A program made the position numbers and the translations under genes. A stretch of DNA of 33,143 nucleotides. It comes from Paracoccaceae bacterium. GTDB taxonomy: Bacteria > Pseudomonadota > Alphaproteobacteria > Rhodobacterales > Rhodobacteraceae. Location: NCBI GenBank assembly GCA_018223085.1, contig JAAEZB010000007.1, positions 32,831 through 65,973 on the forward strand, read 5' to 3'. The notes beneath the pieces are model-generated. The model worked only from the letters and a program-made list of their open reading frames with translations, was not told the origin of the DNA and did no database searches. Shown here one piece after another: positions 7,940 through 16,909 of the stretch. Position 1 is the stretch's first letter; each line of letters opens with the position of its first letter.

Positions 7940-8335
7940 TCAGTGTTCGACATCGTCGATATCCATCTGCCCCGAGAGCATGCGGCGTACGATGGACCAG
8001 CCAAGGCCAATCCCAAGGACAGCGGACAGGGCGAAGATGCCGATCCATGTATTGAGGTCGGGGTTTTCAAGCGATAGCATACCCCAGTCATAGAGCACCC
8101 AGACCAGCGCTCCGACCACGGAGAGAACGAGAAACATGCCAAAGCCACCAATCGAGCGCAGGGTGGCGCGCAGATAGATGATATAGCCAATCATGAGGAG
8201 CAGCCCGAGAAGCACCGCGAGCGGTGTTTCCTCCAGATAGTTCCCCCTGCTCCAACGGATATAGTTCCATTGAGTGGGATTGTAGGTAAGGGCCAGCAGA
8301 ATGAATGCAAAGACCCAACGCAGGAACAAGCCCAT
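7940..8335 (-). CDS. Four-TM membrane protein, DUF6524-like
   Basis: A 131-residue integral membrane protein with four predicted membrane segments at about residues 5-17, 38-54, 62-82 and 96-115. The conserved-looking N-terminus carries T-Y-N-P-T-Q-W-N-Y-I-R-W before the second segment, and the C-terminus is short and acidic (D-I-D-D-V-E-H). It resembles the small family annotated DUF6524 in Rhodobacteraceae; I am moderately sure of that name and know no function. It is transcribed away from purA across a 133-bp divergent region and precedes secG with a 94-base gap. Confidence 0.7.
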   Translation of the reverse strand: MGLFLRWVFAFILLALTYNPTQWNYIRWSRGNYLEETPLAVLLGLLLMIGYIIYLRATLRSIGGFGMFLVLSVVGALVWVLYDWGMLSLENPDLNTWIGIFALSAVLGIGLGWSIVRRMLSGQMDIDDVEH

Positions 8336-8468
8336 TGTCTCTCCAAATGCTTTTTACTTGGTTTGCGAAAATTTGCGCCCGCTGTCCAGTGTCATGGCAC
8401 ATTTGCGGTTTCGCATAGCGAGTATCGCGGCTAAAAGGGCGCGGGTTTGACCTCTGAAAGGACCGGAT

Positions 8469-9764
8469 ATGGCTAACGTTGTCGTCGTTGGCGCCCAGTG
8501 GGGCGATGAAGGCAAAGGCAAAATTGTCGATTGGCTCAGCGAGCGCGCCGATGTGATCGCGCGTTTTCAGGGCGGCCACAATGCCGGCCATACGCTGGTC
8601 ATTGATAGCAAAGTTTACAAGTTGCACGCGCTGCCTTCGGGCGTGGTGCGCGGAGGCAAGCTTTCGGTGATCGGCAATGGCGTGGTGCTTGATCCGTGGC
8701 ATCTTGTGAAAGAGATCGAGACGGTGCGTGCGCAGGGCGTTGATATCAGCCCTGAGACGCTCATGATTGCGGAAAACACGCCGCTGATCCTGCCGATCCA
8801 TGGTGAATTAGACCGGGCCCGCGAGGAAGCGGCCTCCAAGGGCACCAAGATTGGCACCACCGGGCGCGGCATTGGCCCGTGCTATGAAGACAAGGTTGGC
8901 CGCCGCGCCATTCGCGTCGCCGATCTGGCCGATGAGGCGACGCTTGAGGCGCGGGTTGACCGCGCGCTTCAGCACCATGACCCGCTGCGTAAGGGGCTTG
9001 GGATTGAGGCGGTGGACCGGGATGGTCTTGTTGAACAGCTCAAGGAGATCGCACAGCAGATCCTGCCCTTCGCGGCGCCGGTATGGAAAGTTCTCAACGA
9101 GAAGCGCAAGGCGGGCAAGCGAATCCTGTTTGAGGGCGCGCAGGGCGCGTTGCTCGATATTGATTTCGGCACCTATCCGTTCGTGACCTCTTCGAATGTG
9201 ATTGCCGGGCAGGCGGCGACGGGCGTCGGCATCGGGCCGAATTCGATCGACTATGTGCTTGGCATTGTGAAGGCCTATACCACCCGCGTGGGCGAAGGGC
9301 CGTTCCCGACCGAGTTGGACGATGCGGACGGGCAGCGCCTTGGCGAGCGCGGCCATGAATTTGGCACCACCACCGGGCGCAAGCGGCGCTGTGGTTGGTT
9401 CGATGCGGCGCTTGTGCGCCAGACCTGTGCGATTTCGGGGATCAACGGTATTTCGCTGACCAAGCTTGATGTGCTTGACGGGTTCGAGACGCTGAAAATC
9501 TGTGTGGGTTATGACCTTGATGGCGAGCGGCTTGATTACCTGCCGACGGCGGCGGATCAGCAGGCGCGCTGTAAGCCGATCTACGAGGAAGTGCCCGGTT
9601 GGAGCGAATCGACGGAAGGCGCACGCAGTTGGGCCGATCTTCCGGCGAATGCGATCAAGTATGTGCGCCGCGTGGAAGAGTTGATTCAGTGCCCTGTCGC
9701 GCTACTTTCCACCTCGCCGGAGCGCGAGGATACGATCCTCGTCACGGACCCGTTCGCGGATTGA
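8469..9764 (+). CDS. purA: Adenylosuccinate synthase
   Basis: Adenylosuccinate synthetase, 431 residues, catalysing GTP-dependent joining of IMP and aspartate in AMP synthesis; cytoplasmic dimer. The N-terminus carries [11 protein letters not shown] with the catalytic Asp13, then G-G-H-N-A-G-H-T with the catalytic His41. Further family motifs are [20 protein letters not shown], the [12 protein letters not shown] loop and L-T-K-L-D-V-L-D. The ATG at 8469 follows GAAAGGA at a good distance. Length is normal. It is followed 10 bases later by the DUF2842 gene. Confidence 0.98.
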   Translation: MANVVVVGAQWGDEGKGKIVDWLSERADVIARFQGGHNAGHTLVIDSKVYKLHALPSGVVRGGKLSVIGNGVVLDPWHLVKEIETVRAQGVDISPETLMIAENTPLILPIHGELDRAREEAASKGTKIGTTGRGIGPCYEDKVGRRAIRVADLADEATLEARVDRALQHHDPLRKGLGIEAVDRDGLVEQLKEIAQQILPFAAPVWKVLNEKRKAGKRILFEGAQGALLDIDFGTYPFVTSSNVIAGQAATGVGIGPNSIDYVLGIVKAYTTRVGEGPFPTELDDADGQRLGERGHEFGTTTGRKRRCGWFDAALVRQTCAISGINGISLTKLDVLDGFETLKICVGYDLDGERLDYLPTAADQQARCKPIYEEVPGWSESTEGARSWADLPANAIKYVRRVEELIQCPVALLSTSPEREDTILVTDPFAD

Positions 9765-9774
9765 GGATTTCGAC

Positions 9775-10014
9775 ATGGCTCTGAGCTATAAGGCGCGGCG
9801 GCGTTGGGCGTTGTTTATTCTTCTGGTGGGTATCCCGGTTTATCTCGGGGTGGCCTGGGGGGGGCTTAGCCGCTTGTCGCTCTGGCAATTGCCGGTGCTT
9901 GTGGAGTTCGCGATTTACGTGATCTTCGGGGTGGCCTGGGTCTTTCCGCTCAAGCCGATCTTCAAGGGGATCGGCCAGCCCGACCCGGATGATCCGGATC
10001 AGGGCGGATATTGA
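9775..10014 (+). CDS. DUF2842 small membrane protein
   Basis: A 79-residue DUF2842 protein with a basic N-terminus (Y-K-A-R-R-R-W) and two membrane segments at about residues 11-28 and 40-57. A conserved P-L-K-P-I-F-K-G-I-G-Q-P-D-P-D-D-P tail follows. Function is unknown; it is widespread in alphaproteobacteria. It lies 10 bases behind purA and probably shares its transcript, which ends at the strong hairpin 18 bases after the stop. Confidence 0.88.
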   Translation: MALSYKARRRWALFILLVGIPVYLGVAWGGLSRLSLWQLPVLVEFAIYVIFGVAWVFPLKPIFKGIGQPDPDDPDQGGY

Positions 10015-10031
10015 TAGCCACGTAGAAACAG

Positions 10032-10060
10032 AAAAAGGCCTCCCATTGGGAGGCCTTTTT
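10032..10060. terminator. Bidirectional intrinsic terminator
   Basis: Perfect 13-bp stem AAAAAGGCCTCCC (10032-10044) and GGGAGGCCTTTTT (10048-10060) with loop ATT. It has A-runs and T-runs on both sides, so it can stop both the purA-DUF2842 transcript and the convergent gene ending at 10082. Confidence 0.95.
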
Positions 10061-10081
10061 GTTTTGGTCGTATCGAGCCGA

Positions 10082-12121
10082 TCATCCGGCGGCGCGGTCC
10101 TCGGGTTTGTAGGCGATGTTTTCGGAAGCCGTGAAGCGTCCGCCACCGATCTTGGCGATTTTCTTGTCGCGCAGGAGCTGGCCGAAGGTGCGCAGCGTGT
10201 CTTCGCGGCTGAAGTTCTCTTCGTCCATGTCGCGGGCCATACGCATGACCATCGGGCGGGAGAACTGACCACGGCCTTCCACATAGGTGAGATAGGCGGC
10301 TGCAGCTTCGAGCAGGTCGGGCAGCTGGGTCGCACCCATGGCTTCGGCAAACTCGGCAAAGTTTGTCGCGTCTGCCGCCGCTTCGCCGACCGGAGGGGTT
10401 TGGGACTGGGCAGCAGCCTCTGTCCGGTCGGCGGCGGAGATGCGGCGCGGGCGAACAGGGGCGCGCGGCGTCTCCTCGGCGGCCGGCGCGGTGTCTTGCG
10501 CCGGGGTGTCGATACGTTGTTCTGCCACAAGCTTGAGCGGGGCCGGGGCCGGACGGGCCGGAGCTTCGCTGCGCGGTTCAGGGCGCTGAGGTGCAGTCCG
10601 CACCACAGAAGCGAGATCCTCGCGATAGGCTTCGGTTTGATCCGCGCCCGGCTTGGCGTTGCCAGCTTTCTTTTCGGCCTTGGTGGCAGCGACGGCGGCG
10701 CGCAGATGGGCGATGGCCTGACGACGGCGGTTGCCCTCGGGCTCTTCCATCTGGGTGTTTGCCTCGCGCAAGAGGCGGGACATGTCGTCGCTTGTATCTG
10801 TTAGTGCCTTGGGGCGTTTGGGGGCGACAGGCGCGTCCTGCTCGGCACCGGCGAGGCCTTCTTCGACTTCCTTCTGAGCCTCTTTGGCGTCGCCCCGGTT
10901 TAGCTCGGCCTCGACCTGCGCCAGTTCGGCGAGCAGTTCGGCTTCGTCCTCGGCTGAGAGGCTGGAAGCGGGCATCTCGGGGGATGCTGCAACGATTTCA
11001 TCCTCGTCTTCGTCCGGTTCTGCCTCAAGCAGGCCATCGGAGACAGCGGCTTCGAAATCGGATTTCTTCATTCGCAGCACGCGGGCCCGCACTGGTTTAA
11101 TCGGCTGCGGCGTCTCTTCGATCTCTTCGGCCACGCTTTCGGCGTCTTCGGCTGCGGCGGCTGCGGCCATGTCATCGTCGAGTTTCAGAACGGTTTCGAT
11201 CTCGCGGCGGGTCTCGGCCAGAAAGCTATCGGCGTGTTCGTCCTCGGAGAAATCTTCCTCTTCGGGTTCCTGGGCGGATTTGGAGACTACGGCGCGGATG
11301 CGCTGTAGCTTGGCGGCGATGCTGTCGTCTTCGGCTTCGAAGCTGTCTTCGGGGTCAACGATCTCTGCCTCGGCGAAGGTCACGGCGTCGTCGTCTTCGG
11401 CGGTCTCTTCTTCGAACTCTGCGAGCGGCGCTTCGGCTTCGTCGGCGAAATCTTCGGCAACGTGCTCTTCTTCGATTTGCGCAATCTCTTCTTCGGCGAC
11501 GATCTCATCAAGCGCGGCCACTTTGGCGATCTCTTCGATGATCGGCGCTTCGATGGGGGCTTCGGCGATTTCTTCGATCTCTTGCGGAATCTCTTCGGCA
11601 GAAGAGTCATCAGAGGATTCGTCGGCCGCGAGGTCGGCTACGACGTCTTCAATGACCTCTTCGGCGGTGTCTGCGACAGCTTCGGCGGTTTCAGCTTCGG
11701 TTTCGGCCTGAACAGCGGTGAGAATCTGGTCGGTGACGTCCTCAACCTCGACCTCGACCTCTGCTTCCGGCGCTTCTTCCGGGGCTTCGGCCTCGACGGG
11801 CGTTTCGACGATTTCCTCTTCAGCTTCAGCCATATCCTCAGCCGCTTCGGCCTTGGCCTCTTGTCCAGCGGCGCTCAGGTAGATGCCACCGCCATCCGTC
11901 ATACGGGCGCTGACGCGGCGTTCGATCTCGCGCTCGGCAATGCGGGCGAGCATCTCGGCATCCGGCGTGGGGGGCTCGGCACCGAAATATCGGTCGTCGG
12001 CGGCCAGATCGCGGAAATACTCCGCAATCGCCTTCATTGTATCAAAGGAATTGTCGAACCCTTCGAGGGTGCAGGAAAAGGTCCCATAGGAGACCGTCAA
12101 AACTTTATTATTCGTAACCAT
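10082..12121 (-). CDS. Large acidic protein of unknown function with conserved ends
   Basis: A 679-residue protein. The first 80 or so residues look like a folded domain: V-L-T-V-S-Y-G-T-F-S-C-T-L-E-G-F-D, then M-K-A-I-A-E-Y-F-R-D-L-A and D-R-Y-F-G-A-E-P-P. Residues about 88-580 are very rich in Glu, Ala and Asp with little hydrophobic patterning, so probably disordered, ending in Arg/Pro-rich stretches. The last 95 residues form a second ordered block (L-L-E-A-A-A-A-Y-L-T-Y-V-E-G-R, R-P-M-V-M-R-M-A, then F-G-Q-L-L-R-D-K-K-I) that reads like a winged-helix domain. No signal peptide or membrane segment. The ATG at 12121 follows AAAGGA. I recognise no function; homologues are sometimes loosely labelled chemotaxis protein, which the sequence does not support. 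Confidence 0.8.
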   Translation of the reverse strand: MVTNNKVLTVSYGTFSCTLEGFDNSFDTMKAIAEYFRDLAADDRYFGAEPPTPDAEMLARIAEREIERRVSARMTDGGGIYLSAAGQEAKAEAAEDMAEAEEEIVETPVEAEAPEEAPEAEVEVEVEDVTDQILTAVQAETEAETAEAVADTAEEVIEDVVADLAADESSDDSSAEEIPQEIEEIAEAPIEAPIIEEIAKVAALDEIVAEEEIAQIEEEHVAEDFADEAEAPLAEFEEETAEDDDAVTFAEAEIVDPEDSFEAEDDSIAAKLQRIRAVVSKSAQEPEEEDFSEDEHADSFLAETRREIETVLKLDDDMAAAAAAEDAESVAEEIEETPQPIKPVRARVLRMKKSDFEAAVSDGLLEAEPDEDEDEIVAASPEMPASSLSAEDEAELLAELAQVEAELNRGDAKEAQKEVEEGLAGAEQDAPVAPKRPKALTDTSDDMSRLLREANTQMEEPEGNRRRQAIAHLRAAVAATKAEKKAGNAKPGADQTEAYREDLASVVRTAPQRPEPRSEAPARPAPAPLKLVAEQRIDTPAQDTAPAAEETPRAPVRPRRISAADRTEAAAQSQTPPVGEAAADATNFAEFAEAMGATQLPDLLEAAAAYLTYVEGRGQFSRPMVMRMARDMDEENFSREDTLRTFGQLLRDKKIAKIGGGRFTASENIAYKPEDRAAG

Positions 12122-12253
12122 AGAAGCGGGTCCTTTGAACTACTCGGCCTTCTGTTTACCACGAGAGAGAAGACGAAAGCCGACCGATTCTGTGCAAGGC
12201 ACCGTATCATTTTTAGGCTTATTTGTGGCGGTGTTGCTTTTCGGGGGGAGAAA

Positions 12254-12940
12254 TTGAGCGAAAAACCGGGGATTGTGCACGATTTGGAACCAGTCACCCT
12301 TGTAGGGGCTGGGCGTGTCGAAAATGGCGACATTGACGCGGTGCGGCGATTTGCGCCGCGTGTTGTGGCGGCCGATGGCGGGGCGCATGCCTGTCTGGAT
12401 GCGGGGGTGATACCGGAGCGGGTCATTGGCGATATGGACAGTGGCGAGGATTTGGACGCGCGTGGCATCGGAGCTGAGCGAATCCTAAAGATTGAAGAGC
12501 AGGACAGCACCGATTTTGACAAGGCGCTGCGCCATATCGAAGCGCCCTTGGTGATTGGGGTTGGGTTTTCCGGGGCGCGGATCGACCACGAGTTGGCCTG
12601 TTATAATGTGTTGCTGCGCTATCCGGCGCGGCGCTGTGTGCTTGTTGACGCAGAGGACATTGTGTTTCTCGCGCCGCCAAAGGTTGCGCTGCCGCTGGCG
12701 GCGGGCACACGGGTGTCGCTTTTCCCGATGGGGGCGGTGACGGGGCGTTCGGAGGGGCTGCGCTGGCCAATTGAGGGGATTGCCTTTGCACCGGATGGGC
12801 GGATCGGCACGTCGAATATGGCGACGGGATCTGTGCGGCTTGAGATGGGAGCGGCGAAGATGTTGGTGATGGTGCCACGTGCCTGTCTGGGAGATGTGGT
12901 TGCGGCGCTCTTGGCCGAAGAGGCGCATTGGCCGAAATAA
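12254..12940 (+). CDS. Thiamine diphosphokinase
   Basis: Thiamine pyrophosphokinase, about 228 residues, transferring pyrophosphate from ATP to thiamine to give the active cofactor; cytoplasmic. Family motifs are D-G-G-A at residues 41-44, G-D-M-D-S at 59-63, D-S-T-D-F-D-K at 84-90 and G-F-S-G-A-R-I-D-H-E-L-A, covering the metal and ATP site. No ATG is available. The best start is a TTG at 12254, preceded closely by GGGGGGAG; a GTG at 12275 is the alternative. It stands alone between a divergent acidic-protein gene and a convergent transporter operon, with no other thiamine gene nearby. Confidence 0.88.
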   Translation: MSEKPGIVHDLEPVTLVGAGRVENGDIDAVRRFAPRVVAADGGAHACLDAGVIPERVIGDMDSGEDLDARGIGAERILKIEEQDSTDFDKALRHIEAPLVIGVGFSGARIDHELACYNVLLRYPARRCVLVDAEDIVFLAPPKVALPLAAGTRVSLFPMGAVTGRSEGLRWPIEGIAFAPDGRIGTSNMATGSVRLEMGAAKMLVMVPRACLGDVVAALLAEEAHWPK

Positions 12941-12945
12941 AAAGC

Positions 12946-13059
12946 GGGCCGGTGCAAGACCGGCCCGACAGGGAGCGAGCCCGGCTATGGATCGGTGCCG
13001 GGCATCGGGGAAGTCTGTCCCGCTCCCTCCTTAAGCAAGCAGCAGAGGGAGGGAGCGGG
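12946..13059. terminator. Three tandem hairpins between convergent units
   Basis: The 127 bases between the thiamine diphosphokinase stop and the livF-type stop hold three inverted repeats. GGGCCGGT (12946-12953) pairs with ACCGGCCC (12959-12966). GCCCGGC (12979-12985) pairs with GCCGGGC (12997-13003). CCCGCTCCCTCC (13019-13030) pairs with GGAGGGAGCGGG (13048-13059). In addition GGGAGCG at 12971-12977 can pair with CGCTCCC at 13021-13027, giving an alternative larger fold. No U-run follows any stem on either strand, so these are non-canonical terminators or RNA-stabilising structures. Confidence 0.6.
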
Positions 13060-13067
13060 TATCTGGC

Positions 13068-13823
13068 TCAGATGGCCAGATACTCGGAGCGAAGCTCCTC
13101 GTTGGCGAGGACTTCATCGGCACCGCCATCAAAGACGATACCACCGGTATCCAGAATGACCGCGCGGTCCGCGAGTTCGAGCGCCCGCACGGCGTTCTGT
13201 TCGACGATCACGGTGGTGATGCCTTGTTCCTTGATGATGCGCAGGGTCTTTTCGATCTCATCGACGATCACCGGCGCGAGGCCTTCATAGGGTTCATCCA
13301 GAAGCAGCACCTTGATGTCACGGGCCAAGGCGCGGGCGATGGCGAGCATCTGCTGTTCGCCGCCCGACAGCGTCACACCTTCCTGCTTGCGGCGTTCGCC
13401 GAGGCGCGGGAAGAGTTCGTAAAGGCGTTCGAGTGACCAGCCGATGGGCGGGGCGATTTGGGCCAGTTCGAGGTTCTCCTCGACCGTGAGGCCGGGGATG
13501 ATGCAACGATCCTCGGGGACCAGCCCGATCCCAACCGCAGCGGCCTCATAGCTTTTCATGAGGTGCAGCGGTTTGTGATCGAGCCAGATCTCGCCGTGAG
13601 TGACCTGAGGGCTATCCATGCGGGCGATGGAGCGCAGGGTCGATGTCTTGCCTGCGCCGTTACGGCCGAGAAGGGCGAGGATTTCGCCTTCGTGCACGTT
13701 GAACGAGATGTTCTGCACGATGTAGCTCTCGCCATAATAGCTCTCCATGTTCCAGACGGAGAGATAGGCGGGGGCAGTTTCGGCCAGATTGTGGCCCTTG
13801 GAGAAGTCGGGTTTGACGTTCAT
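13068..13823 (-). CDS. livF: LIV-type ABC transporter ATP-binding protein (LivF-like)
   Basis: One of two ATPases of a branched-chain-amino-acid-type (HAAT) importer, 251 residues. Walker A G-R-N-G-A-G-K-T is at 53-60, signature L-S-G-G-E-Q-Q at 152-158, and Walker B L-L-L-D-E-P with the LivF-typical Y-E-G-L-A-P at 173-183. The N-terminal 20 residues are longer than in LivF and carry no known motif. SD AAGGAGA precedes the ATG. Last gene of the operon; its stop is followed by a large GC hairpin. Substrate of the system is not readable from this subunit. Confidence 0.9.
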   Translation of the reverse strand: MNVKPDFSKGHNLAETAPAYLSVWNMESYYGESYIVQNISFNVHEGEILALLGRNGAGKTSTLRSIARMDSPQVTHGEIWLDHKPLHLMKSYEAAAVGIGLVPEDRCIIPGLTVEENLELAQIAPPIGWSLERLYELFPRLGERRKQEGVTLSGGEQQMLAIARALARDIKVLLLDEPYEGLAPVIVDEIEKTLRIIKEQGITTVIVEQNAVRALELADRAVILDTGGIVFDGGADEVLANEELRSEYLAI

Positions 13824-13835
13824 GGCAGGGTCTCC

Positions 13836-14591
13836 TTATCCCGTCTCGCCGAGATACGCTTCGCGTACCTTCGGGTTGCCGCGGATGTTTTGCGGGTCGT
13901 CTTCGACCAAGGGCGTGCCCTGGGCCAGAACGGTGATCCGGTCGGCGAGTGAGAACACGACGTGCATGTCGTGTTCGATGATGGCGATGGTGATGTCGCG
14001 TTCATCCGCGATCTGCTTGAGAAGGTCGATCGTATTGTTGGTATCGGCGCGGGCCATACCGGCGGTCGGTTCATCAAGTAGGAGAAGGCGCGGTTCCTGT
14101 GCCAAGCACATGCCGATCTCAAGGCGACGTTTGTCCCCACGCGACATTGAGGCCGCGTGCATGTCCTTTTTATCGGCCATGTTCATGTCTTCAAGCATGG
14201 CCTCTGCTTTTTCGACGATGTCTTTTTCGTTGTGCATGTTTTCGATGGCATGCATGCGGAAGGCACCGTCGCGTTTGGCGAAGCAGGGGATCATCATGTT
14301 TTCCATGACGCTGAGATCCGCGAAGATCTCGGGGGTCTGGAACACGCGGGAAATGCCCATCTGGTTGATCTCGTAGGGTTTGCGCCCCAGAACCGACTGG
14401 CCGTCGAACATGACAGAGCCGGTATCGGGGATGAGCTTGCCCACGAGGCAGTTCAGAAGGGTGGATTTGCCGGCCCCATTGGGGCCGATGATGGCGTGAA
14501 CGGTGTTTTCCTTCACGCTCAGGTTGACATCGGAGAGCGCCTGCAGGCCGCCGAACCGTTTGCCAACGTCTTTGACTTCAAGAATACCCAT
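13836..14591 (-). CDS. livG: LIV-type ABC transporter ATP-binding protein (LivG-like)
   Basis: Second ATPase of the HAAT importer, 251 residues. Walker A G-P-N-G-A-G-K-S-T is at 36-44 and Walker B L-L-L-L-D-E-P-T-A-G-M at 169-179, matching LivG. The ABC signature reads M-S-R-G-D at 149-153 followed by K-R-R-L-E-I-G, instead of the usual S-G-G-Q or Y-G-Q-Q-R-R form. Asp replaces the Gln and Arg the first Gly, which may be a subfamily trait. The switch His lies in E-H-D-M-H at about 207. It starts behind AGGAGA, 13 bases after the permease stop. Confidence 0.9.
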   Translation of the reverse strand: MGILEVKDVGKRFGGLQALSDVNLSVKENTVHAIIGPNGAGKSTLLNCLVGKLIPDTGSVMFDGQSVLGRKPYEINQMGISRVFQTPEIFADLSVMENMMIPCFAKRDGAFRMHAIENMHNEKDIVEKAEAMLEDMNMADKKDMHAASMSRGDKRRLEIGMCLAQEPRLLLLDEPTAGMARADTNNTIDLLKQIADERDITIAIIEHDMHVVFSLADRITVLAQGTPLVEDDPQNIRGNPKVREAYLGETG

Positions 14592-14604
14592 CGGTCAATT
14601 CTCC

Positions 14605-15792
14605 TTATTCTGCCGGTTCGGTTTTGGCGGTGTTGTTGCTGTCGTCTTTCTTGCTGGTGACCAGCTTCTTGAGGCGCTGACCGCCCTCAACAAGGCCACC
14701 GGGCAGGAAGATCACGACGAGCATGAACAGGATGCCGAGGGTCAGGTGCCAGCCCTTGCCGATGAAGGGATGGATGATGAAGACGACAAAGTCTTCAAGG
14801 CCATCGGGCAGGAAGCTGAACCAGCCGTGCAGGATGTTGTCGTTGATTTTCGAGAAGATGTTCTCGAAATACTTGATGAAGCCTGCGCCGAGAACCGGAC
14901 CGATCAGGGTCCCGGTGCCGCCGAGGATGGTCATCAGAACGACTTCGCCCGAGGCAGTCCACTGCATCCGCTCGGCCCCGGCCAGCGGGTCCATTGCCGC
15001 CATCAGGCCACCGGCGAGACCGGCATACATGCCCGAGATCACGAAGGCCGCCAGCGCGTAAGGGCGCGGGTTGAGGCCGGTATAGGTCATGCGGGTGTTG
15101 TTGGACTTGATCGCGCGCAGCATCATGCCGAAGGGCGAACGGAAGATGCGGATCGCCAGATAGAACATCACCATCAGGATCACGGCACAGAAGTAGTAGC
15201 CGTTGTTGAAGGTGAATTCCCAGCCGCCCATAGCGATCTTGCTTGAGCTGTTCATCACCAGACCGAAGAAATGCGGCGAGTTGGCTTCGTTGGCGCCAAG
15301 GAGCACTTGCGGATCCTTGGTATAGACCTGAAGGCCGGTTTCACCATTGGTGATCGGGGTCAGAACCGAGTAGGCGAGGTTGAACGACATCTGGGCAAAG
15401 GCCAGCGTCAGGATCGAGAAGTAAATCCCCGAGCGCCGCAAGCTCACATAGCCGATCAGGAGGGCAAAGGCGCCCGCAGTCACGACGGCCAGCGGCAGGC
15501 CCCAGATCACGTTGTAGTCGAGAAGCTTATACATCCAGACCACCGAGTAGGACCCCACTCCGAGGAAGGCCGCGTGACCAAAGGAGAGGTAGCCCGTCAG
15601 GCCGAAGAGGATGTTGAAGCCGATGGCGAAGATGCCGAAGATGGCGAAACGCTGCATCAGGTCCGGGTAGCCCGCGTTGAACTGCGCCATGGCGCTTTCG
15701 GTCGGGAACGGGTTGAGCAGGATCGGCGCGCCAAGAGCGAGGATTGCCACCACGATCATAAGAGCGGTGTCTTTTTTGTTCATTCCGAGCAT
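14605..15792 (-). CDS. livM: LIV-type ABC transporter permease (LivM-like)
   Basis: Inner-membrane permease of the HAAT importer, 395 residues with about ten hydrophobic segments. It has the LivM signature: [20 protein letters not shown] near residue 60, and later L-A-G-G-L-M-A and G-G-T-G-T-L-I-G-P. The ATG at 15792 is preceded by GGAGGAA 7 bases upstream, lying inside the end of the previous permease gene. The C-terminal 25 residues are charged and cytoplasmic. It pairs with the LivH-type permease immediately upstream (3-base gap). Confidence 0.92.
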   Translation of the reverse strand: MLGMNKKDTALMIVVAILALGAPILLNPFPTESAMAQFNAGYPDLMQRFAIFGIFAIGFNILFGLTGYLSFGHAAFLGVGSYSVVWMYKLLDYNVIWGLPLAVVTAGAFALLIGYVSLRRSGIYFSILTLAFAQMSFNLAYSVLTPITNGETGLQVYTKDPQVLLGANEANSPHFFGLVMNSSSKIAMGGWEFTFNNGYYFCAVILMVMFYLAIRIFRSPFGMMLRAIKSNNTRMTYTGLNPRPYALAAFVISGMYAGLAGGLMAAMDPLAGAERMQWTASGEVVLMTILGGTGTLIGPVLGAGFIKYFENIFSKINDNILHGWFSFLPDGLEDFVVFIIHPFIGKGWHLTLGILFMLVVIFLPGGLVEGGQRLKKLVTSKKDDSNNTAKTEPAE

Positions 15793-15795
15793 GGT

Positions 15796-16827
15796 TTATT
15801 CCTCCATCACGCCTTTGCGGCCCATGAGACCCCGCGGACGGGTGAGCAGAATGATGATTGCAACCAGGTAGATGATGATCTGGTCGATACCGGGCAGGAG
15901 CGATTTCACCTCGTTCATGGAGGCGAAGCTCTCAAGCACGCCAAGCAGGAAGCCTGCGGCCACGGCGCCCGGAAGCGAGCCCATGCCACCGACAACCACC
16001 ACGACGAAGGACAGCACGAGGAAGTCCATACCCATGTGATAATTCGGCGAGTTGATTGGCGCATACATGACGCCCGCAAGTCCTGCCACGGCGGCGGCGA
16101 TGCCGAACATGATGGTAAAGCGGCGGTCGATGTTGATACCGAGAAGGCCGACGGTTTCACGATCTGCCATACCTGCACGCACCACCATACCGAAGGTGGT
16201 AAATTGCAGGAAGGCAAAGACCCCGCCGATCACGGCTGCGGCAAAGAAGAAGTAAACCAGGCGCCAGTAGGGGTAGATCACGGTGTTGGGATCAAAGCCA
16301 AGCAGGGTGCCAAAGTCGAACGCGCCGGTCAGTGCGTCAGGCGCGCCGGTGGGGATCGGGTTCGCGCCGAAGAAGTATTTGACCACTTCCTGCAGAACGA
16401 TGGCGAGACCGAAGGTCACAAGGATCTGGTCAGCGTGCTCACGTTTGTAGAAGTGTTTGATAAGGCCCCGCTCCATGATGAAGCCGATGCCGATCATGAT
16501 CGGAATCGAAAACAGGATCGATAGAGGTACGGCCCAGTCGATTAGCCCAGCGCCGAATTCGGGGCCAAACCAGGCCTCGACATAGGGTGTCTTCACGACC
16601 AGCGGATTGCCGAGGAAGTCCTTTTGCGTTGGGTCGATGGTCTCGAAGCTGATGGTCAGGATTTTCGAGAGAGTGACGGCACAGAATGCGCCGATCATGA
16701 ACAGCGCGCCATGGGCGAAGTTCACGACGCCGAGCGTGCCGAAGATAAGTGTAAGCCCCAGCGCGATCAGCGCGTAGGCCGAGCCCTTGTCGAGCCCGTT
16801 CAGAATCTGAAGGATGATTGCGTCCAT
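15796..16827 (-). CDS. livH: LIV-type ABC transporter permease (LivH-like)
   Basis: Inner-membrane permease, 343 residues. The N-terminus is typical LivH: a G-L-D-K-G-S-A-Y-A-L-I-A-L-G-L-T-L-I-F-G run followed by V-V-N-F-A-H-G. V-V-G-G-M-G-S-L-P-G-A occurs near the end. It is longer than E. coli LivH (308) because of an insert at about residues 55-80 that contains D-P-T-Q-K-D-F-L-G-N-P-L, probably a periplasmic loop. The start at 16827 follows GGTGGGG; an alternative ATG at 16839 adds four residues, and the longer reading to 16944 would cross the intergenic hairpin. Second gene of the operon. Confidence 0.92.
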   Translation of the reverse strand: MDAIILQILNGLDKGSAYALIALGLTLIFGTLGVVNFAHGALFMIGAFCAVTLSKILTISFETIDPTQKDFLGNPLVVKTPYVEAWFGPEFGAGLIDWAVPLSILFSIPIMIGIGFIMERGLIKHFYKREHADQILVTFGLAIVLQEVVKYFFGANPIPTGAPDALTGAFDFGTLLGFDPNTVIYPYWRLVYFFFAAAVIGGVFAFLQFTTFGMVVRAGMADRETVGLLGINIDRRFTIMFGIAAAVAGLAGVMYAPINSPNYHMGMDFLVLSFVVVVVGGMGSLPGAVAAGFLLGVLESFASMNEVKSLLPGIDQIIIYLVAIIILLTRPRGLMGRKGVMEE

Positions 16828-16909
16828 GGTCCCCACCATTTGACTATTGGGAAAGGCGCCTTTGCGGGAAGTCTCTTGCTGTCCCGTCGCGGCGCTGGCG
16901 CTCGTGAGA

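Noticed and set aside
8341-8468. A sigma70-type promoter for purA
   Set aside because: Several TTGCG-like boxes occur, but none has an acceptable -10 at 16-18 bases; left uncalled.
10884-11711. A poly-Ser open frame opposite the acidic protein
   Set aside because: The Ser/Ala repeats are the reverse complement of GAA/GAG/GCC codons of the Glu/Ala-rich region; no start context.
11462-12253. Extension of the thiamine diphosphokinase frame far upstream
   Set aside because: The frame is open by chance through the antisense of the acidic gene; family homology starts at about 12254.
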